Positions 26,719-36,156 of a DNA stretch of 64,000 nt are shown here, piece after piece (position 1 is the stretch's first letter; every line of letters starts with the position of its first letter). The notes below the pieces were generated by a model. That model did no database searches and was not told the DNA's origin. It saw only the letters and a program-made list of their open reading frames with translations. The DNA comes from Chryseobacterium paludis (GTDB taxonomy: Bacteria > Bacteroidota > Bacteroidia > Flavobacteriales > Weeksellaceae): positions 1,302,001-1,366,000 of the forward strand of contig NZ_CP099966.1 of the NCBI RefSeq assembly GCF_025403485.1. Direction: 5' to 3'. The position numbers were made by a program, and so were the translations under genes.

Positions 26719-28392
26719 ATGAGTAATAAAGATAACCTTTCGCCGGTAGAAAGGATTAAAACCGGTAGTAACGGACTCAGAGGGACTTTAAAAGAGAGTC
26801 TTTCGGATGACTTCACAGGATCTATAAGAGAAGACGATCAAACTCTGATCAAGTTCCATGGAATGTATCAACAGGACGACAGAGACAGAAGAGAAGAACG
26901 CGTAGGTAAAAAATTGGAATGGCTTTATTCTTATATGATCAGGCTAAGGCTTCCTGGAGGCTTTTTAAATTCCGAACAATGGATCGGATTGAATAAAATT
27001 GCCGAAGATCATTCCACAGGAACCATAAAAATAACCACAAGACAGACGATTCAGTTACATGGTATTTTAAAATCCCATTTAAAACCAACCATACAGAATT
27101 TCAATCTGCAACATCTCGATTCTATTGCAGCCTGTGGTGATGTGAATAGAAATGTAACCTGTACAGCAAACCCTTCAGAGTCACCATTACATCAGGAAGC
27201 TTATGAGCTTGCCGGTAAAATAAGTGAAATGTGCCTTCCAAAGACAAAATCATATTATGATATCTGGATTGATGATGAACTAATTGTCGATAGGAAAGTT
27301 GAAGAAGATCCTCTCTACCAAGACAGATACCTTCCCCGAAAATTGAAAATAGGAATTGCCATTCCGCCCAATAATGATGTGGATGTATTCATCAATGATA
27401 TCGCATTGATTGCCATCATTGAAAACAATCAGATCGTAGGATATAATATTGCTGCCGGAGGCGGATTAGGGGCAACTCACGGAAATGAAGCTACGTATGC
27501 CCGTCTGGCTTCTCTATTAGGGTTTGTGGATACGGAAGAGAAAGTTTTAAAAACCGTATATGAGATTATTACGGTACAGCGAGACTTTGGAAACAGAAAT
27601 GATAGAAAACTTTCAAGATTAAAATATACGATCGATAAACTGGGAATTGATGGATATAGGGCTGAAGTTGAGAAAAGAACAGGTTTTGCTTTTGAACCTG
27701 CCAGAACATTCAGGTTTGAGCAAAGAAAAGACCGTTACGGCTGGATACAAAATCATGAAGGAAAATGGTTCTATACTGTGTTTGTTGAACATGGAAGAGT
27801 TTTAGACATCGAAAAATATCCTTTAAAATCTGGGTTATTAAAAATTGCAGAAGCAGGCAAAGTCAACTTCCGTTTTACCTGTAACCAAAACTTAATTCTT
27901 GCAGATATTAAAGAAGTGGATAAGCCTGAAGTTGAAAATCTTCTGAAAGAATTTGGAATTTCAGACTCTACTGAAGGTGCCAGTGCTCTCCGTAAAAATT
28001 CAGTTGCCTGTGTGGCATTAAATACTTGTTCATTAGCATTGGCTGAAGCACAGCGTTATCTGCCTTCTTTAGTGACTAAAATAGAACCGATGCTTGAAAA
28101 ATATAGCCTTTTACAGGAAGATATTACAATAAGAATGACAGGATGTCCCAATGGCTGTGGAAGATCTCCTAATGCAGAAATCGGATTTGTGGGAACAGCC
28201 TATGGAAAATACAATCTTCATATTGGTGGGGACAGACTAGGAATGCGTCTCAACACCAAATTCAAAGAAAATATCGGCGAAGAAGAGATCCTGGAAACGC
28301 TGGATGAACTTTTTGGAATTTATGTAAAGGAGAAACTTGCTGAAGAAACATTTGGAGATTTTTCATATCGATACTTACAAAACTTAAATTAA
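26719..28392 (+). CDS. cysI: Sulfite reductase haemoprotein (nitrite/sulfite reductase family)
   Basis: 557 residues. The double ferredoxin-like repeat is visible (LRLPGG...TTRQTIQLHG and FTCNQNLI). The [4Fe-4S]-siroheme ligands are in ACVALNTCSLA and MTGCPNGCGRS. The enzyme reduces sulfite to sulfide by six electrons. The size and the adjacent diflavin subunit favour NADPH-sulfite reductase over nitrite reductase. Its TAA stop overlaps the ATG of a small ORF with a cysteine-rich end. Confidence 0.94.
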   Translation: MSNKDNLSPVERIKTGSNGLRGTLKESLSDDFTGSIREDDQTLIKFHGMYQQDDRDRREERVGKKLEWLYSYMIRLRLPGGFLNSEQWIGLNKIAEDHSTGTIKITTRQTIQLHGILKSHLKPTIQNFNLQHLDSIAACGDVNRNVTCTANPSESPLHQEAYELAGKISEMCLPKTKSYYDIWIDDELIVDRKVEEDPLYQDRYLPRKLKIGIAIPPNNDVDVFINDIALIAIIENNQIVGYNIAAGGGLGATHGNEATYARLASLLGFVDTEEKVLKTVYEIITVQRDFGNRNDRKLSRLKYTIDKLGIDGYRAEVEKRTGFAFEPARTFRFEQRKDRYGWIQNHEGKWFYTVFVEHGRVLDIEKYPLKSGLLKIAEAGKVNFRFTCNQNLILADIKEVDKPEVENLLKEFGISDSTEGASALRKNSVACVALNTCSLALAEAQRYLPSLVTKIEPMLEKYSLLQEDITIRMTGCPNGCGRSPNAEIGFVGTAYGKYNLHIGGDRLGMRLNTKFKENIGEEEILETLDELFGIYVKEKLAEETFGDFSYRYLQNLN

Positions 28393-28538
28393 TGAAGCTC
28401 CTAAAAATTCAAACACATCATCATTATGCTCTTATAAAAACTAAAATTGAAAATATGACCCATCTTATTGACCAACATAAAAAAACTAAGAAATTCGATC
28501 ATCATCTTTTAGGTATGCGAATGTGTATGTGTTGTTGA
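28392..28538 (+). CDS. Small ORF ending MRMCMCC, candidate cysteine-sensing leader peptide
   Basis: 48 residues from an ATG that overlaps the cysI stop (TAATG), ending in Gly-Met-Arg-Met-Cys-Met-Cys-Cys and TGA. A shorter seven-codon reading, MRMCMCC from 28515, is also possible. Three Cys codons in the last four make translation sensitive to charged tRNA-Cys, as in the poly-cysteine leader ORFs described upstream of sulfur genes in mycobacteria. It sits 236 bp before the TonB receptor and transporter genes, inside a cysteine operon. The position and composition are seen; the regulatory role is inference, and no clear terminator/antiterminator pair is visible after it. Confidence 0.5.
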   Translation: MKLLKIQTHHHYALIKTKIENMTHLIDQHKKTKKFDHHLLGMRMCMCC

Positions 28539-28774
28539 TTTTTAATCAATAATAACATTAAAACTATTTAAACTGATTTAAACTGATTTAAACTACAAAA
28601 CTCCTAAAAACTTTTATTTTAATTACTTACATACACTTACTGTACGTAAAGCTTTTAACGTAAAATCTCCCAAGTATAATAACTTTTGTAGTTCAAAATT
28701 CATCCTCCAACAATCTCCCTTATCAAAAAAAGTTTAAATAAGTTCATTCATAGTAACCTAAAAACAGATAAAAA

Positions 28775-31660
28775 ATGAAACATAAAAGGCAGATATATTT
28801 TCTGCAAAAAACGGGCATTCTAGTATTTACACTCTTATTTTTTAACCTTGCAGAAGCCCAACAGCAGCTTATTGAATTAAGTGGAATTATCAAAAATACA
28901 GATACTCAAAAAGGTATTACCGCAGTAAAGGTTCAGGTTGAAAATACACAAGACACCTCATTAACCGATCAGCAGGGAAATTTTAAAATAAGAACAAGGG
29001 TTAAAATACCATTCAGAATTATCATCAATAAAGAAGGCTTTACCAGTCAGACGGTTGAAATCCTTTCTCTTTCAAATAAAATAGCCATCGAGCTCAACCC
29101 TCAGAATGCAATCATAGACGAAGTGGTTATTTCAGCCTCAAGGGTTCCTGAAAAAGTATTGCGATCACCTATAGCTATTGAAAAGATTGATATCAGAGCC
29201 ATCCGTGAGAGTCCGGCTGCGTCATTTTATGAAACACTGGAAAATGTAAAAGGTTTACAGCTTTTAACTTCCAGTCTGACTCTAAAAATCCCTAATTCCC
29301 GGGGTTTCAATTCACCCAATAATTTCCGCTTTATGCAATTGGTGGATGGTGTTGATGTACAGTCGGCTACTTTGGGAGTCCCCTTAGGAAATGCAATAGG
29401 ACCAACGGAACTGGATATTCAGTCTATGGAGGTGACTCCGGGAGCTGCATCTGCTCTTTATGGAATGAATGCCATCAATGGATTGGCAAGCCTTCAAACC
29501 AAAGATCCTTTTACTTCTGAAGGACTGAGCGTTTACTTCAGGGGTGGTGTGAATCATGTAGACAATGTTAATCACAAAATAAGTTCTCTGGGAGAAAGTG
29601 CAATACGTTTTGCAAAAGCTTTAAATAAAAATCTGGCCGTAAAAGTCAATGCCTCTTATTTTAGTGGTGTCGATTGGATCTCTAATAATCAAACCGATCA
29701 GAATGCCAATCCATTAATTACCGCTAATCCCAATTTTCCATTAACGAATAACCCTGCCGAAGATCTTTGGAATAAATATGGAGACGAAAGAAATAACCGA
29801 GTTGCCGTAAAAGTGGATTATAATGGAAAACCTACGACATTCAATGTTTCAAGAACGGGTTATTTGGAGAAGGATCTGGTAAGTCCCGAAGTAAAAAATA
29901 TAAAATTTGATGCCGGATTATATTATCGTTTTGGCGATCAGTGGAGAGCATCATATGTCTATCGATATGGATTACTGGACGGAACTTTCCAAAGAGGGAA
30001 TAAGATCAGGTTACAAAATGCAACGGTCCAAAATCATAAAGTTGAACTAACGGGCAAAGAACTTACCTTCAGAGCTTATGTATCTATAGAAAATACCGGA
30101 GATTCTTATAATTTAAAACCACTGGCTGATAATCTGGATCTGACCAATCTTTCCAATACCAATTGGAAAAACATATTTCAGTCGGCTTTGCAAAATAATA
30201 TTAACTCTGGTATAAACCTTAATGATGCTTTTATTCTTGCCCGGAGAGAAGCAGACAAAAATAGAGTAGTCCCGGGAACTTATGCTTTTGACCAGCTAAA
30301 AAATACTATTATTGGGATCAATAACTGGGATTCTGCCAATGGAGGGGTTGTTGGAGCTCCGGCAACTGGTGGGGCTAAACTCGAACAGAAATCCCGCTTT
30401 TATCAGGGAGAGCTTACATACGATCTCAGCAGATTTGTGAAAATATTTAATTTACTTGCCGGTATTGATTATCGCTTATACAGCATAACACCGGACGGAA
30501 ATAATTTTGTTGATTTTGACAGACCGGTTAAGGAGAGAAATATTCCTTTATCCAATGGTACATTTGGTAAAGATGTTATCTATCAAAAATATGGTGTTTT
30601 CGCACAGGTAACCAAGCTTTTCTTTGATGATAAATTAAAGCTTAATGCCGCTTTACGTGTTGACAGGAATCCTGAATTTGAGGCAAAACTAAATCCAAGA
30701 ATTAGTATTGTCTATTCTCCTGTCAATCAGCATAACTTCAGGGCATCTTTTCAAAACGGATATCGTTTTCCTTCACTGTTTGAAGCCCTTTCATTCGTCA
30801 ATAACGGAAATGTAAGAAGGGTTGGAGGATTATCTAAAGTGAATGAAGGATTAGGTTATCTGGACAATTCATACACATTGGCCTCAATCGACAAATTTAC
30901 GTCTGCTGTGAATGCGGATGTAGATGGAGGAAAAACGCCAAATCAAGCGGCTTTGGATAACAAAAACCTTTTAATGGTTGCCAACCTGCAAAAGCTACAG
31001 CCTGAAAAGATCAATTCATTTGAAGTGGGTTATAAATCAGTTTTCTTTAATAATAAGTTGGTTTTAGATTGGGATTTCTACTATAACATCTATGAAGGAT
31101 TCCTTGGCCAAGTTGAAGTGGCTGTTCCTAAAAATGGTAAAGTAGGCAGTGAAAATGCAGTTCTTGATATGATTGATCGCAGCAAACAGGATCGATACAG
31201 GGTGTATACCAATAGCAACAACACCTATAAAAGCTATGGAACTTCTTTGGGTATCCGTTATAATATTGTAAAAAATTACAACATTAATGCGAACGTTTCT
31301 TACAATGATCTGGCTTCAAATACTGATTCAGATCTGTTTATTACCTCTTTCAATACGCCGAAATGGATGGTGAATGTAAGTGTAGGAAATAGGGAAATTA
31401 TCAAGAATATTGGGGTTACGATCGTAGCCAGATGGCAGAATCAATTTTTATGGGAGAGCCCGTTAGCTTCAGGAAATATCCCGGCTTATTATACCGTTGA
31501 TGCTCAGGCCACCTGGAAACTTCCGGAGATTAATGCCAATGTGAAAATCGGAGCTACCAATCTTCTTAACAGACGTTATTTTCAATATGCAGCAGGTCCG
31601 GAAATCGGTGGGTTATACTATCTCGCCTTTACTTATGATTTAAAATTATCATCAAAATGA
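28775..31660 (+). CDS. TonB-dependent outer-membrane receptor of the sulfur operon
   Basis: 961 residues. The signal peptide ends FNLAEAQ near residue 29. A carboxypeptidase-regulatory-like beta domain (about 33-110) is followed by the plug (VISASRVPEKVLRSPIAIEKID ... LVDGVDVQ ... SALYGMNAINGLASLQTKDPF) and a 22-strand-type barrel with many aromatic-ended strands to the C-terminus. There is no SusD partner, so it is not a SusC-type pair. It overlaps the next gene by 4 bp (ATGA). The context says it imports a sulfur compound or a factor for sulfur metabolism; the substrate cannot be read. The 236-bp gap ahead contains short AACTGATTTA tandem repeats (28571-28590) and an imperfect palindrome at 28643-28662. 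Confidence 0.9.
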   Translation: MKHKRQIYFLQKTGILVFTLLFFNLAEAQQQLIELSGIIKNTDTQKGITAVKVQVENTQDTSLTDQQGNFKIRTRVKIPFRIIINKEGFTSQTVEILSLSNKIAIELNPQNAIIDEVVISASRVPEKVLRSPIAIEKIDIRAIRESPAASFYETLENVKGLQLLTSSLTLKIPNSRGFNSPNNFRFMQLVDGVDVQSATLGVPLGNAIGPTELDIQSMEVTPGAASALYGMNAINGLASLQTKDPFTSEGLSVYFRGGVNHVDNVNHKISSLGESAIRFAKALNKNLAVKVNASYFSGVDWISNNQTDQNANPLITANPNFPLTNNPAEDLWNKYGDERNNRVAVKVDYNGKPTTFNVSRTGYLEKDLVSPEVKNIKFDAGLYYRFGDQWRASYVYRYGLLDGTFQRGNKIRLQNATVQNHKVELTGKELTFRAYVSIENTGDSYNLKPLADNLDLTNLSNTNWKNIFQSALQNNINSGINLNDAFILARREADKNRVVPGTYAFDQLKNTIIGINNWDSANGGVVGAPATGGAKLEQKSRFYQGELTYDLSRFVKIFNLLAGIDYRLYSITPDGNNFVDFDRPVKERNIPLSNGTFGKDVIYQKYGVFAQVTKLFFDDKLKLNAALRVDRNPEFEAKLNPRISIVYSPVNQHNFRASFQNGYRFPSLFEALSFVNNGNVRRVGGLSKVNEGLGYLDNSYTLASIDKFTSAVNADVDGGKTPNQAALDNKNLLMVANLQKLQPEKINSFEVGYKSVFFNNKLVLDWDFYYNIYEGFLGQVEVAVPKNGKVGSENAVLDMIDRSKQDRYRVYTNSNNTYKSYGTSLGIRYNIVKNYNINANVSYNDLASNTDSDLFITSFNTPKWMVNVSVGNREIIKNIGVTIVARWQNQFLWESPLASGNIPAYYTVDAQATWKLPEINANVKIGATNLLNRRYFQYAAGPEIGGLYYLAFTYDLKLSSK

Positions 31661-33174
31661 GCAACTCCTTATATCCCGTATTTCTAAAACTAGAGAAGTT
31701 ATCATTATTAATTATTGGTGGTGGTAAGGTGGCTCTCGAAAAATTAGAATCAATACTAGGTAATTCTCCTAACACCTTTATTAAATTGGTGGCCAGGGAA
31801 ATTATTCCAGAGATTAGATCTTTACAGTCTCAATTTCCTAATTTAACGATATACGAAAGGTCTTATAACATTTATGATTTTAAGGATATTGATCTGGCCG
31901 TTATAGCAGTCAATGATATTGTAATAGCCGGGCAGATTAAAAATCACGCCTATCAACATAATGTGCTCGTTAATGTGGCTGACAAGCCTGATCTGTGCGA
32001 CTTTTACCTAGGTTCGATTGTAAAAAAGGGCAGTCTTAAAATCGCTATTTCAACCAATGGAAAATCACCAACCATTGCCAAGAGATTGCGTGAAACTTTC
32101 ACAGAAGTGATCCCCGACGAAATGGATCACGTACTGGACAATATGCAAAATATACGCAATGAGCTAAAAGGTGATTTTAATTATAAAGTGAAAGAACTGA
32201 ACAGAGTGACAACCCAATATATCTCTGATAGAAAAAATAGCCCTTCAAAATCAGATCTGGAAATTGAAAAATTAATCAAAATCACCAAGATAGCCCAAAG
32301 AAAAGCTAATATTTATCTGGCTATTATAGGAGTTCTGCTTCTTGTTGGGGTATTCGGACTTATTATTTATCAGTTTGATCTGTCCGATGCTATTCAGGTT
32401 TTTCTCAGCAAAGATGGTCACATCTTTTATTGGATGTTGCTTGCCGGTTTTTTGGCGGAAATCGTTGCAGGATCAATGGGAATGGGCTATGGAGTAATAT
32501 GTACAACCATTTTATTATTGCTTAATGTTCCGCCACCAGTAGTTAGTGCCAGTATTCACTCTGCCGAATCCTTTACGACAGCGGCTGGAAGTTTTAGTCA
32601 TTATAAATTAGGAAACGTCAATAAAAAAATGGTTTGGGTATTGTTTCCATTAGCCATTGTAGGTTCAGTGATTGGAGCATTAACATTATCCCATTACGGC
32701 GAATATTATGCTCATATTGTAAAACCCATTATCGCTTGTTACACCTTATACTTGGGACTAAATATTTTAAAAAATGCTTTCAAGGAAAAGAAAACAGGTC
32801 TTGTTAAAGCTAAAAAGAAAACAAACCTTAGAATTTTAGGACTGGTTGGCGGCTTCATCGATTCTTTTGCTGGTGGCGGATGGGGTCCTTTGGTTACGGG
32901 AACTTTAATTAAAGAAGGAAGGAATCCCCGTTATGTTGTGGGAAGCTCAACAGTAGCTAAATTTTTGCTCACCATCACCAGTGCGATCACCTTTATTTTT
33001 ACCATTGGAATTCATCATTGGAATATCGTATTGGGACTTTTGCTGGGTGGCGTTTTTACAGCTCCTTTTTCAGCCATGCTTACCACAAAGTTACCGACTA
33101 AAAAAATGTTTGTGGTTGTAGGTATGGTGGTTATTGTAATGAGCCTTATCACCATTGTAAAATCTTTATTATAA
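31657..33174 (+). CDS. Fusion: precorrin-2 dehydrogenase (siroheme synthase N domain) + TauE/SafE transporter
   Basis: 505 residues. Residues 1-195 resemble the NAD-binding CysG/Met8p N-terminal unit: LLIIGGGKVALEKLESIL, then VADKPDLCDFYLGSIVKKGSLKIAISTNGKSPTIAKRLRE. A charged linker (about 195-225) leads to a membrane helix near 227-245. Residues about 265-505 are a TSUP (TauE/SafE/YfcA) transporter with GSMGMGYGVICTTILLLLNVPPPVVSASIHSAESFTTAAGS and a second half GGFIDSFAGGGWGPLVTGTLI. The first domain oxidises precorrin-2 and may insert iron to finish siroheme. The second would move sulfite, sulfate or an organosulfonate across the inner membrane. The frame is continuous, so this is a real fusion, not an overlap. 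Confidence 0.92.
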   Translation: MSNSLYPVFLKLEKLSLLIIGGGKVALEKLESILGNSPNTFIKLVAREIIPEIRSLQSQFPNLTIYERSYNIYDFKDIDLAVIAVNDIVIAGQIKNHAYQHNVLVNVADKPDLCDFYLGSIVKKGSLKIAISTNGKSPTIAKRLRETFTEVIPDEMDHVLDNMQNIRNELKGDFNYKVKELNRVTTQYISDRKNSPSKSDLEIEKLIKITKIAQRKANIYLAIIGVLLLVGVFGLIIYQFDLSDAIQVFLSKDGHIFYWMLLAGFLAEIVAGSMGMGYGVICTTILLLLNVPPPVVSASIHSAESFTTAAGSFSHYKLGNVNKKMVWVLFPLAIVGSVIGALTLSHYGEYYAHIVKPIIACYTLYLGLNILKNAFKEKKTGLVKAKKKTNLRILGLVGGFIDSFAGGGWGPLVTGTLIKEGRNPRYVVGSSTVAKFLLTITSAITFIFTIGIHHWNIVLGLLLGGVFTAPFSAMLTTKLPTKKMFVVVGMVVIVMSLITIVKSLL

Positions 33175-33180
33175 ATAAGA

Positions 33181-33202
33181 AAAGCTCCCTTTGGGGAGCT
33201 TT
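33181..33202. terminator. Bidirectional terminator ending the sulfur operon
   Basis: AAAGCTCCC and GGGAGCTTT pair over 9 bp with a TTTG loop, 6 bp after the stop of the fusion gene. It also lies downstream of the convergent PhzF gene and could serve both. Confidence 0.8.
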
Positions 33203-33230
33203 CCATAAAATGCCTCTGGTTTAAAAAATT

Positions 33231-34019
33231 TTATTCTATCCACAGATGTCCTGCGGAATAGGTTTTTGCTTTTCCTGCAATGATTACCCGCTCACCTTGA
33301 TCTTCACAATATAATTTCCCAAGCCTTTCGGAAAGTTGTATGGCAAAAAGATCTTTCTTTCCCAATCTCTTCGACCAGAAAGGAATTAATGAGCAGTGTG
33401 CAGAGCCTGTTACAGGATCTTCCAGAATACTGGATTGTGAGGTAAAATATCTTGAAACGAAATCGCTGTCATTTCCTTTCGCTGTGATAACCACACCACC
33501 AGGATCTAAATTAATAAGATCAAAAGTCTGCCTGTCAATTTTGATGTCTTTTATATCCTCTTCGGTATCATAGACCAAAACATAATCTCTTGACTTGAAT
33601 ACTTCTTTCGGCTGAATATTTAATGATTTAGAAATAATATCCGGTAAAACAGATGGTACCGGCATTCTGGAAGGAAAATTAAGCTCATACAGTCCATCCT
33701 GAAAAATAACTTTCAATTCACCACTTTTTGTTTCAAAGATAATTTCATCCCTGTTATAGTTTAGAATCGAAATCAAACAGTGAGCCGTTGCTAATGTTGC
33801 ATGCCCACAAAGATCCATTTCAATTTCTGGAGTAAACCATCTCAGATGTATTGTTGAACCGTTGTCGATAAAAAAGGCTGTTTCAGCTACTGCATTTTCC
33901 ATGGCAATCTTTAGAAGTGTTTCATCAGGAAGCCATTCTTTCAAAGGAACAACGCATGCCGGATTTCCTCTAAAAAGTTCATCTGTAAAGGCATCGATTT
34001 GATATAATTCTAATTTCAT
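33231..34019 (-). CDS. PhzF family isomerase/epimerase-like protein
   Basis: 262 residues with the PhzF fold start MKLELYQIDAFTDELFRGNPACVVPL. The catalytic Glu46 is in NAVAETAFF, LCGHATLATAH is the first-domain glycine loop, and DPVTGSAHCSLIPFW is its counterpart in the second domain. Family members isomerise small cyclic amino-acid-like compounds; most, as here, are not in phenazine clusters and have no known substrate. It is a lone gene on the minus strand, convergent with the sulfur operon and separated from it by a terminator. Confidence 0.88.
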   Translation of the reverse strand: MKLELYQIDAFTDELFRGNPACVVPLKEWLPDETLLKIAMENAVAETAFFIDNGSTIHLRWFTPEIEMDLCGHATLATAHCLISILNYNRDEIIFETKSGELKVIFQDGLYELNFPSRMPVPSVLPDIISKSLNIQPKEVFKSRDYVLVYDTEEDIKDIKIDRQTFDLINLDPGGVVITAKGNDSDFVSRYFTSQSSILEDPVTGSAHCSLIPFWSKRLGKKDLFAIQLSERLGKLYCEDQGERVIIAGKAKTYSAGHLWIE

Positions 34020-34101
34020 AATTACGGATATAAATTGTATTCAGTAAAAGTAAAAATTTCTTTTCGTCTTCATTACTAAACTGAGATTATAAAAGGGTTT
34101 T

Positions 34102-34599
34102 TCAACGATTAACTAAATATTTGTTTTTTCTAAAGCTATCAATTCCAAGTCCAACACATCCATGTGATAGGAAAAGTGTTAAAAACAGTAAATACAAGGT
34201 TTGTGGTAGGTAAAGGAAATAACTCAACCATGTAAAAGGATCCATTTCGTATACTCCGGTTTCTGGTTTAACAGGAATAAGCTCTTTGGGAATTGTAGCC
34301 AGATCATGGGTAAATAACGCGACAAGTATAATGATGATCAGGAAAACAGAGCTAAGTCTGGTCCATAAACCTATCATCAAAAACAGTCCAAATATACACT
34401 CACAAAATGCCGTAAAATTAGCCGTAAATTGTGGAAAAGGAAATCCTATATTGCTAATGGTATTAAACATATACCCTTGAAATATGGGATGGAATAATTT
34501 ATTGAAACCTGCTATAAAGAAAAATAATCCGATTAATATTCTGCAGATGATATAAATATTTTTGCTGTTTTTTTCGAAGTTTGATATTGTTGTTTTCAT
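34102..34599 (-). CDS. DoxX family membrane protein
   Basis: 165 residues with four membrane segments: IICRILIGLFFFIAGFNKLF, FCECIFGLFLMIGLWTR, LSSVFLIIIILVALFTHDL and YLPQTLYLLFLTLFLSHGCVGLGID. The ARILIGLFFFIAGFNKL-like first helix and the ending with CVGLGIDSF are typical of the DoxX group. It stands alone, with an upstream palindrome TGGAATA-ATTG-TATTCCA at 34694-34711 that might be an operator. The function is unknown beyond redox-linked membrane protein. Confidence 0.8.
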   Translation of the reverse strand: MKTTISNFEKNSKNIYIICRILIGLFFFIAGFNKLFHPIFQGYMFNTISNIGFPFPQFTANFTAFCECIFGLFLMIGLWTRLSSVFLIIIILVALFTHDLATIPKELIPVKPETGVYEMDPFTWLSYFLYLPQTLYLLFLTLFLSHGCVGLGIDSFRKNKYLVNR

Positions 34600-34821
34600 T
34601 ATATTTTTTAATTTATTTTAATTAAATAACATTGACAAGATTCATGAAAGAAGTTCCGTCATGTTAGTTTAAAATTAGATAATAATTTGAGTATTGGAAT
34701 AATTGTATTCCATTTTCGTAAAGATTCAGATTTGGTTTATCCGTTCATATCTGGGATATAAATTATCTGATACCTTATTAGAAATTAAGGTATTAGTTTA
34801 TGTCGAATAACGATCTGAAAA

Positions 34822-35250
34822 TTAAATACTTATTTTGGGCGGAATCCAGATTGAATTAAAAAAAGAAGAATAGGGTGGGTCGTCATATAAAAAGAACCTA
34901 TTTTCTATATCCTGGTCAATACTTTTATGGCATCTAAAAGATGAAAAAGAAGCCACAAAGAATGATGAAAAACTGTAGCAATAATTGTTATTGCATTTTA
35001 TTGGAGTTCTATTGTTTTCCTGAAGATAGATCTTACTGCATTTTTTATGAGAATTTGCTTTAAACCTATGATAAGTATTTAACGCCTTTAAAGATAAATG
35101 ACTGTAATCTGTTTTAAAAATGAACAAATGGGTTAGCATTAAAAATATATTAAATACCCTTACATAATGCCATAAACCAATTTCTCTCATCATAAACTTC
35201 CCTAAAAACGGTAACAAATATAATAAAATATTTATGGGAGTTACTTTCAT
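34822..35250 (-). CDS. Hypothetical small membrane-associated protein
   Basis: 142 residues from MKVTPINILLYLLPFLGKFMMREIGLWHYVRVFNIFLMLTHLFIF. A longer reading from 35301 adds 17 residues, but a possible -7 element lies close to that start, so I prefer the shorter one. The N-terminal 45 residues are hydrophobic (one or two helices); the rest is basic with several cysteines (KKCSK, IKCNNNYC, FRCHK). I do not recognise the family; the sequence looks like short hypothetical proteins of Chryseobacterium. It is divergent from the secreted protein gene at 35351. Confidence 0.5.
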   Translation of the reverse strand: MKVTPINILLYLLPFLGKFMMREIGLWHYVRVFNIFLMLTHLFIFKTDYSHLSLKALNTYHRFKANSHKKCSKIYLQENNRTPIKCNNNYCYSFSSFFVASFSSFRCHKSIDQDIENRFFLYDDPPYSSFFNSIWIPPKISI

Positions 35251-35350
35251 GATTGGTCTAAGAATTTGATATTTATCAGGCGGATAATCATTTCTATTCA
35301 ATAGTTTTGTAGCAAAGAAAACATAAGGTATTAAAAGAATTTGACGAATT

Positions 35351-36136
35351 ATGAAAAAGAGATTATTATTCCTATTACTACTCCTATTCAGCTATATCAT
35401 CTCAGCACAGGATGCTGATAATTCCCTTCAGGGTTATTACAAAGCAACAAATGATAAAACATTTTACAACAGTTTTAACTTCGATGGCAATGGGAAAGTT
35501 CTAATATCCGATATGGATTATGGTGATTATTTTACACGAAATGATAGCCTGATCATCTATCCTGATAAAAGCATATTTATTTTTAAAATTAAAAAAGGGA
35601 AACTTACAGGGGTTTCAAACTGGGTAGAAAAGGGTATTTGGATTCCCAAAAAGGACAGTTCGGAAATCAATAACAGAAAAAATCCCGTAGATGCTCAAAA
35701 AAAAGCACAGCTTTTAGCCGAATACTATGATAAAACAAAAAGCTCTTCAAAATCTGATCTCGATTTTGAAACCTTGCTTTCCGGTAAAACTGCTGGAGTA
35801 AATGAAGAACTTTGTAACAAAGGTTTAGCCAAAGCCTGTATGAACCTTTTCGGACTGAAAATGATGGAATATACACCTGGCCTATTAAGTGATCTTGCAA
35901 AGATTGCTTCAAAAAAAATAAAACCTCATCCGGAATTAATTGCATTATCAAAGAAAATAATAGACCTCGGTGAACCCGAAGGATACACGGTTTTAGGAAG
36001 CTATTACTACACATTGGGATTAAAAGATAAAGCTTTTAAAACCTGGGACGAAGGTGAGAAAAACGGAAGCCTGAAATCTGGAACCACAAAAGCACTGATC
36101 GAATTTCAGGAAGGTATAGAGAAAGACGCAAAATAA
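35351..36136 (+). CDS. Secreted hypothetical protein with Sel1/TPR-like C-terminal part
   Basis: 261 residues. The signal peptide of 19 residues ends YIISAQ. The N-terminal half reads like a small beta domain (GYYKATNDKTFYNSFNFDGNGKVLISDMDYGDYFTRNDSLIIYPDKSIFIFKI). The C-terminal half is helical, with repeats such as LCNKGLAKACMNLF and LGEPEGYTVLGSYYYTLGLKDKAFKTWDEGEKNGS that resemble Sel1/TPR units. No catalytic motif is visible. Function unknown. Confidence 0.7.
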   Translation: MKKRLLFLLLLLFSYIISAQDADNSLQGYYKATNDKTFYNSFNFDGNGKVLISDMDYGDYFTRNDSLIIYPDKSIFIFKIKKGKLTGVSNWVEKGIWIPKKDSSEINNRKNPVDAQKKAQLLAEYYDKTKSSSKSDLDFETLLSGKTAGVNEELCNKGLAKACMNLFGLKMMEYTPGLLSDLAKIASKKIKPHPELIALSKKIIDLGEPEGYTVLGSYYYTLGLKDKAFKTWDEGEKNGSLKSGTTKALIEFQEGIEKDAK

Positions 36137-36156
36137 GATTAATCCCCTTTTACTAT

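Noticed and set aside
28562..28596. AACTGATTTA tandem repeats as a possible iteron or operator
   Set aside because: Only two full copies plus a partial one in AT-rich sequence; too little to support a site.
18870..33174. SAM, cobalamin or other riboswitch in the sulfur operon
   Set aside because: I looked for conserved cores ahead of cysH, cysN, cobA and the TonB gene and saw none.
34770..34793. Hairpin ATACCTTA/TAAGGTAT between two minus-strand genes
   Set aside because: No T-run and low GC, so neither a convincing terminator nor a clear operator.
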